Shown here piece by piece: positions 43,186 to 51,652 of a stretch of 64,000 nt of DNA. The DNA comes from Rariloculus sp963665575. GTDB taxonomy: Bacteria > Pseudomonadota > Gammaproteobacteria > Steroidobacterales > Rariloculaceae. Location of the stretch: contig CAXXDW010000006.1 in NCBI GenBank assembly GCA_963665575.2, positions 744,001-808,000 of the forward strand, written 5' to 3'. The notes beneath the pieces are model-generated. The model searched no databases and was not told the DNA's origin. It was given only the letters and a program-made list of their open reading frames with translations. The translations under genes were made by a program, and so were the position numbers. The first letter of the stretch is position 1. Every line of letters begins with the position of its first letter.

Positions 43186-44235
43186 TCAGTCGCGGTCGGG
43201 TTTGCGGGCCAGGAAGTAGTACATTGGAGTGAAAACGCCGGACTCGCCGCCCGCAACAAGCGCGTCCGCCCCGGCGTTCAGAAACGTACTGACCTTGGTG
43301 GTCCCCTTCGGGGCAATCCTGAGCGTCTCGCCGACCCGCAGGACCAGGTTGGTCAGCGCACGGCCAAGCGGGGTGCGCGGAATGCTCCGAAGGCTGAGAT
43401 CGCCTCCCTGCAGTGGTCGGTACCATGGCGTTTCCGGATCCGATTCGGGGGCGAGGTCGCGGGTTTCGAGGACCTCGAACCCGGCTCTGCGCAGGGCGTC
43501 GCGAACCTCGGCAGTGGTCGCGATATCCGGCAGCCCCGACCCGATCATGATGTCTTTCCTGATTCCCGGATGCTCGGCATCGGCAGGATCGAATGCGTCC
43601 GTGAGACACCACTCGTAGCCCGCGAAACGGCCCCCCGGACGCAGAACGCGAAGCACCTCCCTGAACACGCCCGTCTTGTCCGGCGCGTGAGGCGTAGCCT
43701 CGATGGCCATGGCGCCATCGAAGGATTCGTCGTCTTCCGGAATCGCCATGAAGTCGCCGTGGATGAAGCGGCACAGCGACTCGATGTCGCTGTTGTGCAG
43801 TTTTGCGCGCTCGACCTGGTAGGCGTTGTTGTTGATGCCGGTAAAGCTCGCGCCGCTATGGCGGGCAAGGTTTCCTGCGGGACCGCCCACGCCGCAGCCG
43901 ACATCGAGAATCCGCATTCCCGCTTGCAGCGCCAGCTTGTCGGCAAGAAAGTGCTGGTGCCTGAGCTGCGAGTCGCGGAAGCTCTCGTCCCGACGCCGCG
44001 GCGCAAAGTGAAAGGAGCGACCCCAGCCGAACTCGTAGAAATCCGTCGCCAGGTCGTAGTAGTCGTTGACGAGTTGCTCGTAACGTTCTTTCTTGCGCTC
44101 GGTGTCGGCGTCATGCAGTTCGGTGTACTGATCGACCACGGACTTGATTTCATCCGCGGTGAGCTTGTCGCGGGACGGCGGCCGCGACCGTTCGGCGGGC
44201 TCCCCGGGGCTTCGATCGTCTGGGTGGGTTTGCAT
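43186..44235 (-). CDS. Sterol C-24 methyltransferase (ERG6/SMT-like)
   Basis: 349 residues. Class I SAM methyltransferase with all SMT family blocks: YYDLATDFYEFGWGRSFHF (about 59-77; YEFGWG is the sterol-binding region I), SAM site LDVGCGVGGPAGNLARHSG (about 110-128), GINNNAYQVERAK, AIEATPHAPD (about 177-186), GYEWCLTDAFDP, GFEVLETRDLAPESDPETPWYRPL, and the C-terminal ALVAGGESGVFTPMYYFLARKP. This is much closer to eukaryotic 24-SMT than to tocopherol or small-molecule methyltransferases. Expected reaction: SAM-dependent methylation at C-24 of a delta-24 sterol. Last gene of the sterol operon, 103 bases after the FAD oxidoreductase. Confidence 0.9.
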   Translation of the reverse strand: MQTHPDDRSPGEPAERSRPPSRDKLTADEIKSVVDQYTELHDADTERKKERYEQLVNDYYDLATDFYEFGWGRSFHFAPRRRDESFRDSQLRHQHFLADKLALQAGMRILDVGCGVGGPAGNLARHSGASFTGINNNAYQVERAKLHNSDIESLCRFIHGDFMAIPEDDESFDGAMAIEATPHAPDKTGVFREVLRVLRPGGRFAGYEWCLTDAFDPADAEHPGIRKDIMIGSGLPDIATTAEVRDALRRAGFEVLETRDLAPESDPETPWYRPLQGGDLSLRSIPRTPLGRALTNLVLRVGETLRIAPKGTTKVSTFLNAGADALVAGGESGVFTPMYYFLARKPDRD

Positions 44236-44338
44236 GGGGTGGCTACCGTATGTGGCTCTTATCAGCGAATCAACCGGACCGGCGCACCGCGGGATCGCGT
44301 TAACGGTCGGTATGGAGCGCGTCGAAGGATGCCTGCGC

Positions 44339-45715
44339 TTACGCTTTCTTCAGGCGCCAGCCGTACATCAGCCGGCCGTAGAAGTTGAACCATTTGCGCG
44401 CCGGGGAATCCTCGAAAGGATAGTCCGCGCCGAGTTGTCTGGCAGTGACGAGGCCGGTCACCAAACAGGTCTCCTGGCTGTTGATGAGCGTGTGGGCGCC
44501 GCAGTGCCAGGTCCTTCTCCTGCCCTGGATGAGGCGGAACATGGGGACCAGGAAGGTCACATGACGCACGTCGTGCACGATGTGCTGGAACCACCATTTT
44601 CTCACGATCTTGGCTTCGTCGATCCGGCTGACCGGGTTGTAGGTCACCAGGCAGGGCTTGTCCGAGCGCTTCGCCCAGGGCTGCTGGTTGTGCATGATGT
44701 AGGTGATCTCGTAGTTGTCCGGCCGCACACCGTACTGCTCGATGTGGTTGCTGCGCGTGTCGAGCGGTCTGGCCTCGTTGTCCGGCAGAACCGAAGCGTC
44801 GTGGTGAACGATCGTATGGTTGTGCAACTCGCTCTCGTAACGGATCGACGAGAGCAGCCAACGCTCGAGGAATGTCGGCTTGTCGAGGGCCATGAGCGTC
44901 TGGTTCGCGTTGCAGGCGAAGACGACATCGTCGAAGGTCTCCGTGTTGCCGTTTTCGTCCTGCACGACAACGCCGGAATGTCCCCGGTGGACCTTGCGGA
45001 CCGGTCGGTCGAGGTAGATCCTGTCCCTGAACCCGGCCGACATCGCTTCATAGACGCGCCGCGTGCCCTGGTCCCAGGTCTGCATGGGAGTGGCTTTCTC
45101 GATGTCGAAGAACTCCAGATAGCGGGAAAACAGCGACGCCGGCATGTCGAACACGTTCGTCGCCATCAGGAAGTTGACGAACATGGGCTTGAGCACCTTG
45201 TAACGGAAGTCGCCGGAAAAACCGCCGAAGTTGAGCAGCGTGCCCATGCTGAGGTAATTGAAGGGATTGATCGCGTTGAGCAATCGCGACCTCGACTGGT
45301 TGAGCCGGCCGAAGCGATGCAGGCGTCTCAGGAGTTTCTGGAACCTTTCGATTTCCTCCTGCAGCTCGCGCCTGATGTCGGAGTCCATGTCGTGGGCGTA
45401 GGTGCCGCCGCGATACTTCACGCTGTAGCTGAACCGGGTATCGACGAGTTCGATACCGTGTTGCTGCATGAAGAGCAGAATGTGGTGGTAGACGGAGGGG
45501 ATGCAGGCCGTGACGGATATGTCGAACGGGATCGAGCTGCCGTCGTCCTGCGGCATGTCGGCCGTGATCGCGTTGCCGCCGATCTCGCCTCGCGCTTCGT
45601 AGACGCGAAAGTCGAAACGGTCCGGATGTCGGTGCAGCGCCCAGGCCACTCCCAGCCCGGACACTCCGGCGCCAATGATGGCGATCTTTCTCGGCTTGCT
45701 TCCGTACCGACTCAT
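44339..45715 (-). CDS. FAD-dependent amine-oxidase-fold oxidoreductase (COG2907-like)
   Basis: 458 residues. Dinucleotide-binding motif IAIIGAGVSGLGVAWALHRHPDRFDFRVYEARGEIGGNA at the N-terminus and a C-terminal VTGLVTARQLGADYPF FAD-closing segment. The family (predicted NAD/FAD-binding proteins related to amine oxidases and desaturases) is usually found near cyclopropane-fatty-acid synthase genes; here it sits between the oxidosqualene cyclase and the sterol methyltransferase, 23 bases after the former. A role in a sterol oxidation, desaturation or reduction step is the natural inference, but no sterol enzyme of this type is characterised to my knowledge. Confidence 0.82.
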   Translation of the reverse strand: MSRYGSKPRKIAIIGAGVSGLGVAWALHRHPDRFDFRVYEARGEIGGNAITADMPQDDGSSIPFDISVTACIPSVYHHILLFMQQHGIELVDTRFSYSVKYRGGTYAHDMDSDIRRELQEEIERFQKLLRRLHRFGRLNQSRSRLLNAINPFNYLSMGTLLNFGGFSGDFRYKVLKPMFVNFLMATNVFDMPASLFSRYLEFFDIEKATPMQTWDQGTRRVYEAMSAGFRDRIYLDRPVRKVHRGHSGVVVQDENGNTETFDDVVFACNANQTLMALDKPTFLERWLLSSIRYESELHNHTIVHHDASVLPDNEARPLDTRSNHIEQYGVRPDNYEITYIMHNQQPWAKRSDKPCLVTYNPVSRIDEAKIVRKWWFQHIVHDVRHVTFLVPMFRLIQGRRRTWHCGAHTLINSQETCLVTGLVTARQLGADYPFEDSPARKWFNFYGRLMYGWRLKKA

Positions 45716-45738
45716 GCCTGTTTACGGTTCCGCGACGC

Positions 45739-48700
45739 TCAACCCGTCGCGTCGGCGGATTGGCCGACGGGCGTCGTCAGGTCGAGCCGGGCCCGGCGGC
45801 GTCGCTCGTACAGACCGAGCGCCTGCAGCGGGAAGTAGTGCCGATACAGGACATAGTCGAGCAGAGCCGTACGGAAGAACACGCCGGCCATGTCCTGTCT
45901 GGGCCACGTCCCGTCCTTGTCCTGGGCCGCCATCAGAAAGCGGACGCCGCGCGAAATCGCGGTCCAGTTCGACTCGCCCGCCTCGATCAGCGCGATCAGT
46001 GCCCAGGCGGTCTGGATGACCTGACTTTCCGTGTGTGCGACGTATGAGCCTGTCAGGCAGCCGCTGTGGTGCTCGCCCCATCCTCCGTCGTCGTGCTGGC
46101 GGTCGAGCAGCCAGCGGCAGGCCAGGCGAAGCGCCGGATCGCCGGGCCCGGCGCCTGCAGCGACTAGGCCCCTGATTCCGAAGAAAGTGCCGTAGATGAA
46201 CTGCACCCCCCAGACCCCGCGCCAGGACCCGTCGCGTGCCTGGCTGCGGCGCAGCCATCCGGCGGCCCGTGCCACCGCGTTCGTCACGGCACGGTCCGCG
46301 AGTTGCGGGAAGTGCTCCCGGCATTCGGCGAGCGCCGCGATGCACGATGCCGTGCACTCGACGTACGAACGCTCCGTCATCGACTCGCCGAACATCTCGG
46401 CCGGATTCAGCCACTCCAGACCAAGCCTCGAGCGACGCGCCTCGTAGCTGCCGAAACCGCCGTCGCGGTTCTGGCCGCGCAACATGAACCGCACGGCGTC
46501 GCCGAGCATCGCTGTGTCTTCGGCCTGTCCGCCGGCAGCGAGGATCCCGAGCACCGCTTCGGCGGTACAGTCGCTCACGGGCCAGCCGTGCCATGCGCCC
46601 GGGAAACACCAGCCGCCCCTGGGGTCGGCCCGATGCGCTTCTCGGAATCCCTCGAAGCTCGTGCGGATCTGTTGCTGGCGGAGGAAGTGCGCGCCTCGGC
46701 GCAGTGCGTCGCGAACTTCGCCGATGGGCTCGGACTCGGCCGCCGTCGCCAATGCCTGCAGCGCGAAGCCGGAATCCCAGGAGCTGCTACGGGCTCCGGT
46801 GACTCGCGTACCGAACTCTTCGTCCTCCCAGAGCCAACCGTCGAGCTTTGCGAACGCCCGGCGGCAGTCGGGGTCATCGGGATCGTTGAGCCACAGGGCC
46901 AGGATGTTGAGAAAGCCGCTGACCGGAGAAATGCTCGTGTGGCTGGTGGACTGCAGTTCCCATTTGATCTGCCGGAGCAGCGCTTCCATGCAGCGCGCGC
47001 GCAAGCGTTTGCCATGGAGCCGTTCGATGAGGCGCGCAAGCCGGTAGCCGGCCCTGAGCCACACGCCCGGTCGCTTGAAAAGATCCGCCTCGCGCAAGCG
47101 ATTGCGGGCGGTGGCAAAATCGATGTTCCCGAAACCTTGCGGGTACAGCTCCTGCCGCAGGGATTCGATCCGGGGTGTCAGGGGCGCCCGGAACCGACGC
47201 GGATAGATCGACGCCATCGCCATGTAGATGAGCCGCGTATGGCAGTACCAGTTCGACGGGTGCAGGGCGATCCGGCGCGGCAGACTCCACAGTTCCGGCA
47301 CGATGGCGTGCACGCCCCGCCAGTCGTAGAGGTTGAGCAGTGCGAGCCAGAACTTGCCCCAGCTCGGAATCCCGACGACGCCCTCCGCCTGCAGGAAGCG
47401 CAGGGCCCGCTCGAGCAAGGGATCGTCTTTCTCGACACCGAGCAGTCTCGCTGCGACGTAAACAAGGGTGGTGACGAAGAGCTGCGGTCGGGAATGTTCG
47501 TGCAGACCCCAGGTACCGCTCGCAAGACGGGTATGTTCGAAGGAGCGCAACACGCGCTTGCGCCGGCCAGGCTCGAGCGGCTCGCCCATGAGGTGGTGCA
47601 GCAGCACATATTGCGCCGTCAGCATCGGGCACCAGACCATCTCGCCTTCCCAGGCGCCATCGTCGCCCTGCAGGGCCAGCAAGCGTGCGCGTGCACTGCG
47701 CAGGGCCGCAGCCGCATCGGGTGGCGACTGTTCGTTGGGGCGGATCGGCTTTGAAGAGCCCGGGTTCGATGGCATGGAGATCAGAAACGCGCGGCTCAGG
47801 GTGCGGCGGGCTTGCCGATCTTCCATTTCGCCGCGACGCTTTATCCTCCGCAGCTTCCGCATGCCGCGCGCGAGCCAGCGCAGACGACGACCAAGCGGGT
47901 AAACGATATCGCGGGCCCGGCGCCAGGCGAGACGGTCGAACGATCGCGGAACGGAACCGGCCATCGCCCGGACCACCGTGGCGGACAGCGCGAGCCCCAG
48001 GTGGATGATCGAGGTGTCTTCGCAGGCGAGCAGGCGCATGGTCCGGTCGCGGACCACGCGATGCGTCCGCCAATTGCGGTAGATCGCATTCCTGAGCGCC
48101 ACGCACTCGAAACGGTGATCCGCAAAGACCTCGTAGAGCCCCATCGCGAGCAGCTCCGGAGCGCGGATCGCCGTGAAGCGCCTGGCGGTGAAGCTCTTGA
48201 AATTCCTGCCTTCGGCCAATGTGAGCGCGTCGTCGAAGCCGAGCGTCATGCCGACCGCCGTCATGGGATGGTAGTGTCCCGCGGCATCGCCGATGAGCAC
48301 GCGCCGCCGGGTCCCATAGCTGACACGCGGCCTGAGTTCGTTGGCCGCCGCGTGAAACCTTCCCGCCCTGAGTGCGGCGATGAAGCCGGGCCTCAGTGAC
48401 TCCGGCAGAAAGGCGGCGTAGGAATCGGCAAGCAAGGCGATCCGATCGCGCGGCGACCAGTGATCGAGCGGGACATCGACGACGATTCGGGCACGATTCT
48501 CGCCGAGGGGATAGACCAGAATCGGACCCGGCCCGCCAAGCAGTACCTGCCCGAATCCCTGCGGCTCGAGGTCCACGCCTTCGACCGATACGCCGACCAT
48601 CCGCGAACAGGTCATCCGCTGGGTCGGCACGCCGAGGGAGCGGCGCACGATCGAGGCGCGGCCGTCGGCGCCGACAATTCGGGCTGCCGTCAGGGATTCG

Positions 48701-49134
48701 TCGAGGCGGTCGCGGGAAAAAACAATTTTTTCGTCTTCGACCTCCGTGACGCGCGCGTTGAGATGGAAGTCGATCGCCGGTTCGTTCTCGACAGCTTCAT
48801 GCAATCCCGCCACAAGCGCGTCATGCTCGCATACCAGCGCGCGGGATGAGTTCGGATAGGGAAGCACGATCGGCTCCGAACGGTCTTCCGGGAACACGAC
48901 GAAACCTTGACCGGCGGTGCTGCGGACCGGCTCGTCGAACGTTATCCCGAAGTCGCGCAACATCTGCGCGGCCGGCGGATGAAGCCACTCTCCGGCCAGT
49001 CGCGTGGAAGCCTTCGGATTGGCTTCGAGCAGGGCGACGCGGGCGCCCTTGCGCGCATGGGCCAGCGCACAGAGGCTGCCGACGGGGCCTGCGCCGACGA
49101 TCGCTACGTCATAGCGGAGCGAAGGGGCGCTCAT
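45739..49134 (-). CDS. Squalene monooxygenase - oxidosqualene cyclase fusion protein
   Basis: 1131 residues from the ATG at 49134, which overlaps the CYP51 stop (ATGA). Residues 1-~435 are an FAD monooxygenase of the squalene epoxidase type: GAGPVG (14-19), VGADGRASIVRR (154-165), and IGDAAGHYHPMTAVGMTLGFDDAL (281-304). After a basic ~45-residue linker, residues ~475-1131 form an oxidosqualene cyclase: QGDDGAWEGE, SWGKFWLALLNLYDW, NWYCHTRLIYMAMASIYPRRF, the catalytic DCTAE (855-859, inside HGWPVSDCTAE), YVECTAS and several QW repeats (QNRDGGFGSYE, QARDGSWRGVWG, QHDDGGWGE, QDKDGTW). DCTAE, not DxDD, marks it as a 2,3-oxidosqualene rather than squalene cyclase. No stop codon or convincing ribosome site separates the halves. 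Confidence 0.93.
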   Translation of the reverse strand: MSAPSLRYDVAIVGAGPVGSLCALAHARKGARVALLEANPKASTRLAGEWLHPPAAQMLRDFGITFDEPVRSTAGQGFVVFPEDRSEPIVLPYPNSSRALVCEHDALVAGLHEAVENEPAIDFHLNARVTEVEDEKIVFSRDRLDESLTAARIVGADGRASIVRRSLGVPTQRMTCSRMVGVSVEGVDLEPQGFGQVLLGGPGPILVYPLGENRARIVVDVPLDHWSPRDRIALLADSYAAFLPESLRPGFIAALRAGRFHAAANELRPRVSYGTRRRVLIGDAAGHYHPMTAVGMTLGFDDALTLAEGRNFKSFTARRFTAIRAPELLAMGLYEVFADHRFECVALRNAIYRNWRTHRVVRDRTMRLLACEDTSIIHLGLALSATVVRAMAGSVPRSFDRLAWRRARDIVYPLGRRLRWLARGMRKLRRIKRRGEMEDRQARRTLSRAFLISMPSNPGSSKPIRPNEQSPPDAAAALRSARARLLALQGDDGAWEGEMVWCPMLTAQYVLLHHLMGEPLEPGRRKRVLRSFEHTRLASGTWGLHEHSRPQLFVTTLVYVAARLLGVEKDDPLLERALRFLQAEGVVGIPSWGKFWLALLNLYDWRGVHAIVPELWSLPRRIALHPSNWYCHTRLIYMAMASIYPRRFRAPLTPRIESLRQELYPQGFGNIDFATARNRLREADLFKRPGVWLRAGYRLARLIERLHGKRLRARCMEALLRQIKWELQSTSHTSISPVSGFLNILALWLNDPDDPDCRRAFAKLDGWLWEDEEFGTRVTGARSSSWDSGFALQALATAAESEPIGEVRDALRRGAHFLRQQQIRTSFEGFREAHRADPRGGWCFPGAWHGWPVSDCTAEAVLGILAAGGQAEDTAMLGDAVRFMLRGQNRDGGFGSYEARRSRLGLEWLNPAEMFGESMTERSYVECTASCIAALAECREHFPQLADRAVTNAVARAAGWLRRSQARDGSWRGVWGVQFIYGTFFGIRGLVAAGAGPGDPALRLACRWLLDRQHDDGGWGEHHSGCLTGSYVAHTESQVIQTAWALIALIEAGESNWTAISRGVRFLMAAQDKDGTWPRQDMAGVFFRTALLDYVLYRHYFPLQALGLYERRRRARLDLTTPVGQSADATG

Positions 49135-50552
49135 CGGAAGACGCTCGCTTGCGAGCGGCGGCGGTAGCGCAGCCGGCAAGGGGTTTTGGGACCGGTCACC
49201 CAGCTACCGTAGTTCGGGGCGGGGGCCGCCGTCACGAGCTCGAAATCGAAGCGGTCGAGCAGCACCGTCCAGATCGCCTTCAGCTGCAGGATGGCGAAGT
49301 TCTTGCCCATGCATCGGTGTTTGCCGCCGCCGAAACCGATCAGGGCGTAATGGTGCTGCTTGTCCTCGCCGGCCGGGGGCGCGAACCGCTCCGGGTCGAA
49401 GCGCTCGGGCTCCGCAAACACGTGGGGCAGGCGGTGGGAGACGGCCGGCGACACCATCGCGAGAGTACCGGCCGGCACCGTGTAGCCGGCGTAGTGCAGG
49501 GGCTTGAGCACCTTGCGGATCAGCAATATCAACGGTGGATGCAGCCGCTCGCACTCGCGCACGGCGCGCTCCAGAGCCTGTTGCTGCTTGAGGCTCGCGA
49601 GATTCATGGTCCCCGATTCGCGGTAGACGATCTGCATTTCCTCGCTGACGCGTGCGACGCACGCCGGCTCGCCGGCGAACGCGAGGCCCATCCAGCTCGC
49701 GAGCACGGCGCTCGTGTGCTGGCCCGCGAACAACACGGTCAGCAGGATCCCGGTGATCTCGTCATCGCTGAGCGCCCGGCCGTCCTTGTAGCGGGCCTGC
49801 ATGAGCGTCTGCAGGAAGTCGTCGGGTGCCGCTCCCGAGCGCCGGCGACCCGCCATGATCGCACCGAGTATCTCGGCGATCCTGCGCCGAGCGCGGTCGC
49901 GCCGCCGGTGCGCCGGTATGGGCAGTCTGGGCAGGAAGAACCCCAGCGCGTTAATGCCTTCCTGCAGGTCGTGATAGGCCTCGGCGAACCCGGAGTCCAC
50001 CTGGTCGCGGACTTCCTGCCCGAGCAGGCAGCGGCTCGCGATATTGACGGTGAGTTCGTTCATCGCGGCAGGCACGTCGATTTCGCCGGCCTCGCCGAGG
50101 GCGGCGGTAAACTGCGAAGCCTCCTCGAACATGATGCGGGCGAACCTGCGCATCGCGGCTTCGCGCAACGCCGGATACAGGAACCCCAACTGCTCGGCCA
50201 TGATCTCCGGCGCGACGTCGTAAGCCACGCCGCGGCCGAAGATCGGTACGGTGAACTGGTAGACGGCCTTGGCGTCGAGCTGGTCCTCGGGCGCGCGGAA
50301 GTAACTGTCGTGCGCTTCGAGACCCGTGAACAGGACGCATTCGCGGGGTCCGAGCCGGAAGCGGGCCAGTTCGCCATGTTCGCGCCAGCAGCGGCTCAGC
50401 ATCGCGACCGGATCCCTCTGAAATTCCGGCAGGTGGCCGAGCAGGGGCCAGCCGCCCGAGAGTTCGGGAATCGGCTTCGCCGCCGGTGCTGCGGGCTCCG
50501 CCGAACTCAGGATCGCTGCATTGTCGGACCGGCGTGTCAAGCGTGCCCTCAA
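49131..50552 (-). CDS. Sterol 14-alpha-demethylase CYP51
   Basis: 473 residues. Cytochrome P450 with CYP51 signatures: B-helix/B'C region AVYQFTVPIFGRGVAYD (about 96-112), I-helix AGQHTSAVLASW (276-287), ExxR in ECERLHPP, and haem loop FGGGKHRCMGKNFAILQLKAIWTVLL (407-432, Cys 414). Removes the 14-alpha-methyl group of lanosterol-type sterols. There is no fused ferredoxin (Methylococcus CYP51 has one), so a separate redox partner is needed and is not in this window. Start overlaps the C-14 reductase stop (ATGA) and its own stop overlaps the fusion gene start. Confidence 0.94.
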   Translation of the reverse strand: MRARLTRRSDNAAILSSAEPAAPAAKPIPELSGGWPLLGHLPEFQRDPVAMLSRCWREHGELARFRLGPRECVLFTGLEAHDSYFRAPEDQLDAKAVYQFTVPIFGRGVAYDVAPEIMAEQLGFLYPALREAAMRRFARIMFEEASQFTAALGEAGEIDVPAAMNELTVNIASRCLLGQEVRDQVDSGFAEAYHDLQEGINALGFFLPRLPIPAHRRRDRARRRIAEILGAIMAGRRRSGAAPDDFLQTLMQARYKDGRALSDDEITGILLTVLFAGQHTSAVLASWMGLAFAGEPACVARVSEEMQIVYRESGTMNLASLKQQQALERAVRECERLHPPLILLIRKVLKPLHYAGYTVPAGTLAMVSPAVSHRLPHVFAEPERFDPERFAPPAGEDKQHHYALIGFGGGKHRCMGKNFAILQLKAIWTVLLDRFDFELVTAAPAPNYGSWVTGPKTPCRLRYRRRSQASVFR

Positions 50553-51652
50553 TAAACGAACGGAACCATCGAATACGGGACCTTCGCCTTGTAGCGTCGC
50601 CAGAGATCCCCGTACTTGGCCTGGCAGCGGCGCTCATCGCGCACGGAGCGATGCGACAGCAGGGTTGCAAGCCAGACCGGCAACACGAAGGGCACCCAGG
50701 AGACGAATCCGCTCGTCAGCGCGAACGAGAGGTAGACGCAGATCTCGCCGCTATAGTTCAGATGCCGCCCGATTCCCCAGAAGCCGGAAACGAGCAGGCG
50801 CCCGTCGAGCGATTCGGCTGGTTTTCCCCAGATCGTCGTCTCGGGATTGCGCTTGAAGCGGTGCTTTTGCCCATTGGCGCCGCGGAACATCCAGAAGCCG
50901 AAAACGTACAGCGCAACGATCCCGACGGCGGCGGCGGGGCTCAGCGGCGGCCCGGATGCGTCCACGAGCCACCAGCCGACGATGCAATAGAAGAACGGCA
51001 CGAGCGCGTAGTCTCCCCAGACCAGCATCCAGCCGAACCGCTCGCTGATGATGTCCCAGGTGTGGACCATGCCGCCTTCGAACTGGAAATAGTTGAACAC
51101 GTACACGAAGGTGAAGACCTGGTAGAGCATCATCGCCAGGGTCAGTTCGCCGTAGGCTTCGTACTGCGCCACGGCGAATGACGCGTTGAAGAGCGCAAGC
51201 CCGATGAGCGAGGGCCGATAGCTGAACATCTTGAGGTCGACGCCGAGCAAGGCCGGGTTCAGTTCGACGCCGACGAAGTAGCCCCGCCAGAAGCCCTCCG
51301 ACGCACGCCCGGACCGCGCAGCGCGCCAGTACAGCCAACCCGAGAACGCGAACGCGAAGACGTTCGTCACGACGAAGAGGGCGAAGAAGTGGGTGTTCAG
51401 TACCGACAGCGAAAACCAGCCAAGCAACTGCGCGAGGGCTGCGACAATGGCAGTCAGCACGAACAGCGACAGTCCGTTGAGCTTGTAGCTGATCGATTTG
51501 CCTTCGAGTTCGGGCCCGGTAATGCGCCGGCCAGGCACGACCATCGACCCCACGAACAGGGCCGCCACGAAGACCGCGAGCATCGCGGCGGCCGCGAGCA
51601 GCATGCCTACCGAGAGCATCGGCAGGCCGAATTGCGGCTCAGACGCCGGCAT
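50549..51652 (-). CDS. Sterol C-14 reductase (ERG24/ERG4 family)
   Basis: 367 residues, polytopic membrane protein. Family blocks: SYKLNGLSLFVLT (about 55-67), GVELNPALLGVDLKMFSYRPSLIGLALF (128-155), MVHTWDIISERFGWMLVWGDYALVPFFY (about 195-222), LLVSGFWGIGRHLNYSGE (286-303) and the C-terminal DERRCQAKYGDLWRRYKAKVPYSMVPFVY. Reduces the delta-14 double bond left by CYP51, using NADPH. A neighbouring CYP51 supports C-14 rather than C-24(28) or delta-7 specificity. It overlaps the Rieske gene by 14 bases. Confidence 0.92.
   Translation of the reverse strand: MPASEPQFGLPMLSVGMLLAAAAMLAVFVAALFVGSMVVPGRRITGPELEGKSISYKLNGLSLFVLTAIVAALAQLLGWFSLSVLNTHFFALFVVTNVFAFAFSGWLYWRAARSGRASEGFWRGYFVGVELNPALLGVDLKMFSYRPSLIGLALFNASFAVAQYEAYGELTLAMMLYQVFTFVYVFNYFQFEGGMVHTWDIISERFGWMLVWGDYALVPFFYCIVGWWLVDASGPPLSPAAAVGIVALYVFGFWMFRGANGQKHRFKRNPETTIWGKPAESLDGRLLVSGFWGIGRHLNYSGEICVYLSFALTSGFVSWVPFVLPVWLATLLSHRSVRDERRCQAKYGDLWRRYKAKVPYSMVPFVY

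Noticed and set aside
43186..44235. Tocopherol or generic UbiE-like methyltransferase
   Set aside because: The YEFGWG, AIEATPHAPD and C-terminal FTPMYYFLARKP blocks are specific for sterol methyltransferases.
46303..47754. 483-codon plus-strand frame inside the cyclase
   Set aside because: Shadow of the cyclase domain; the DCTAE and QW motifs are on the minus strand.
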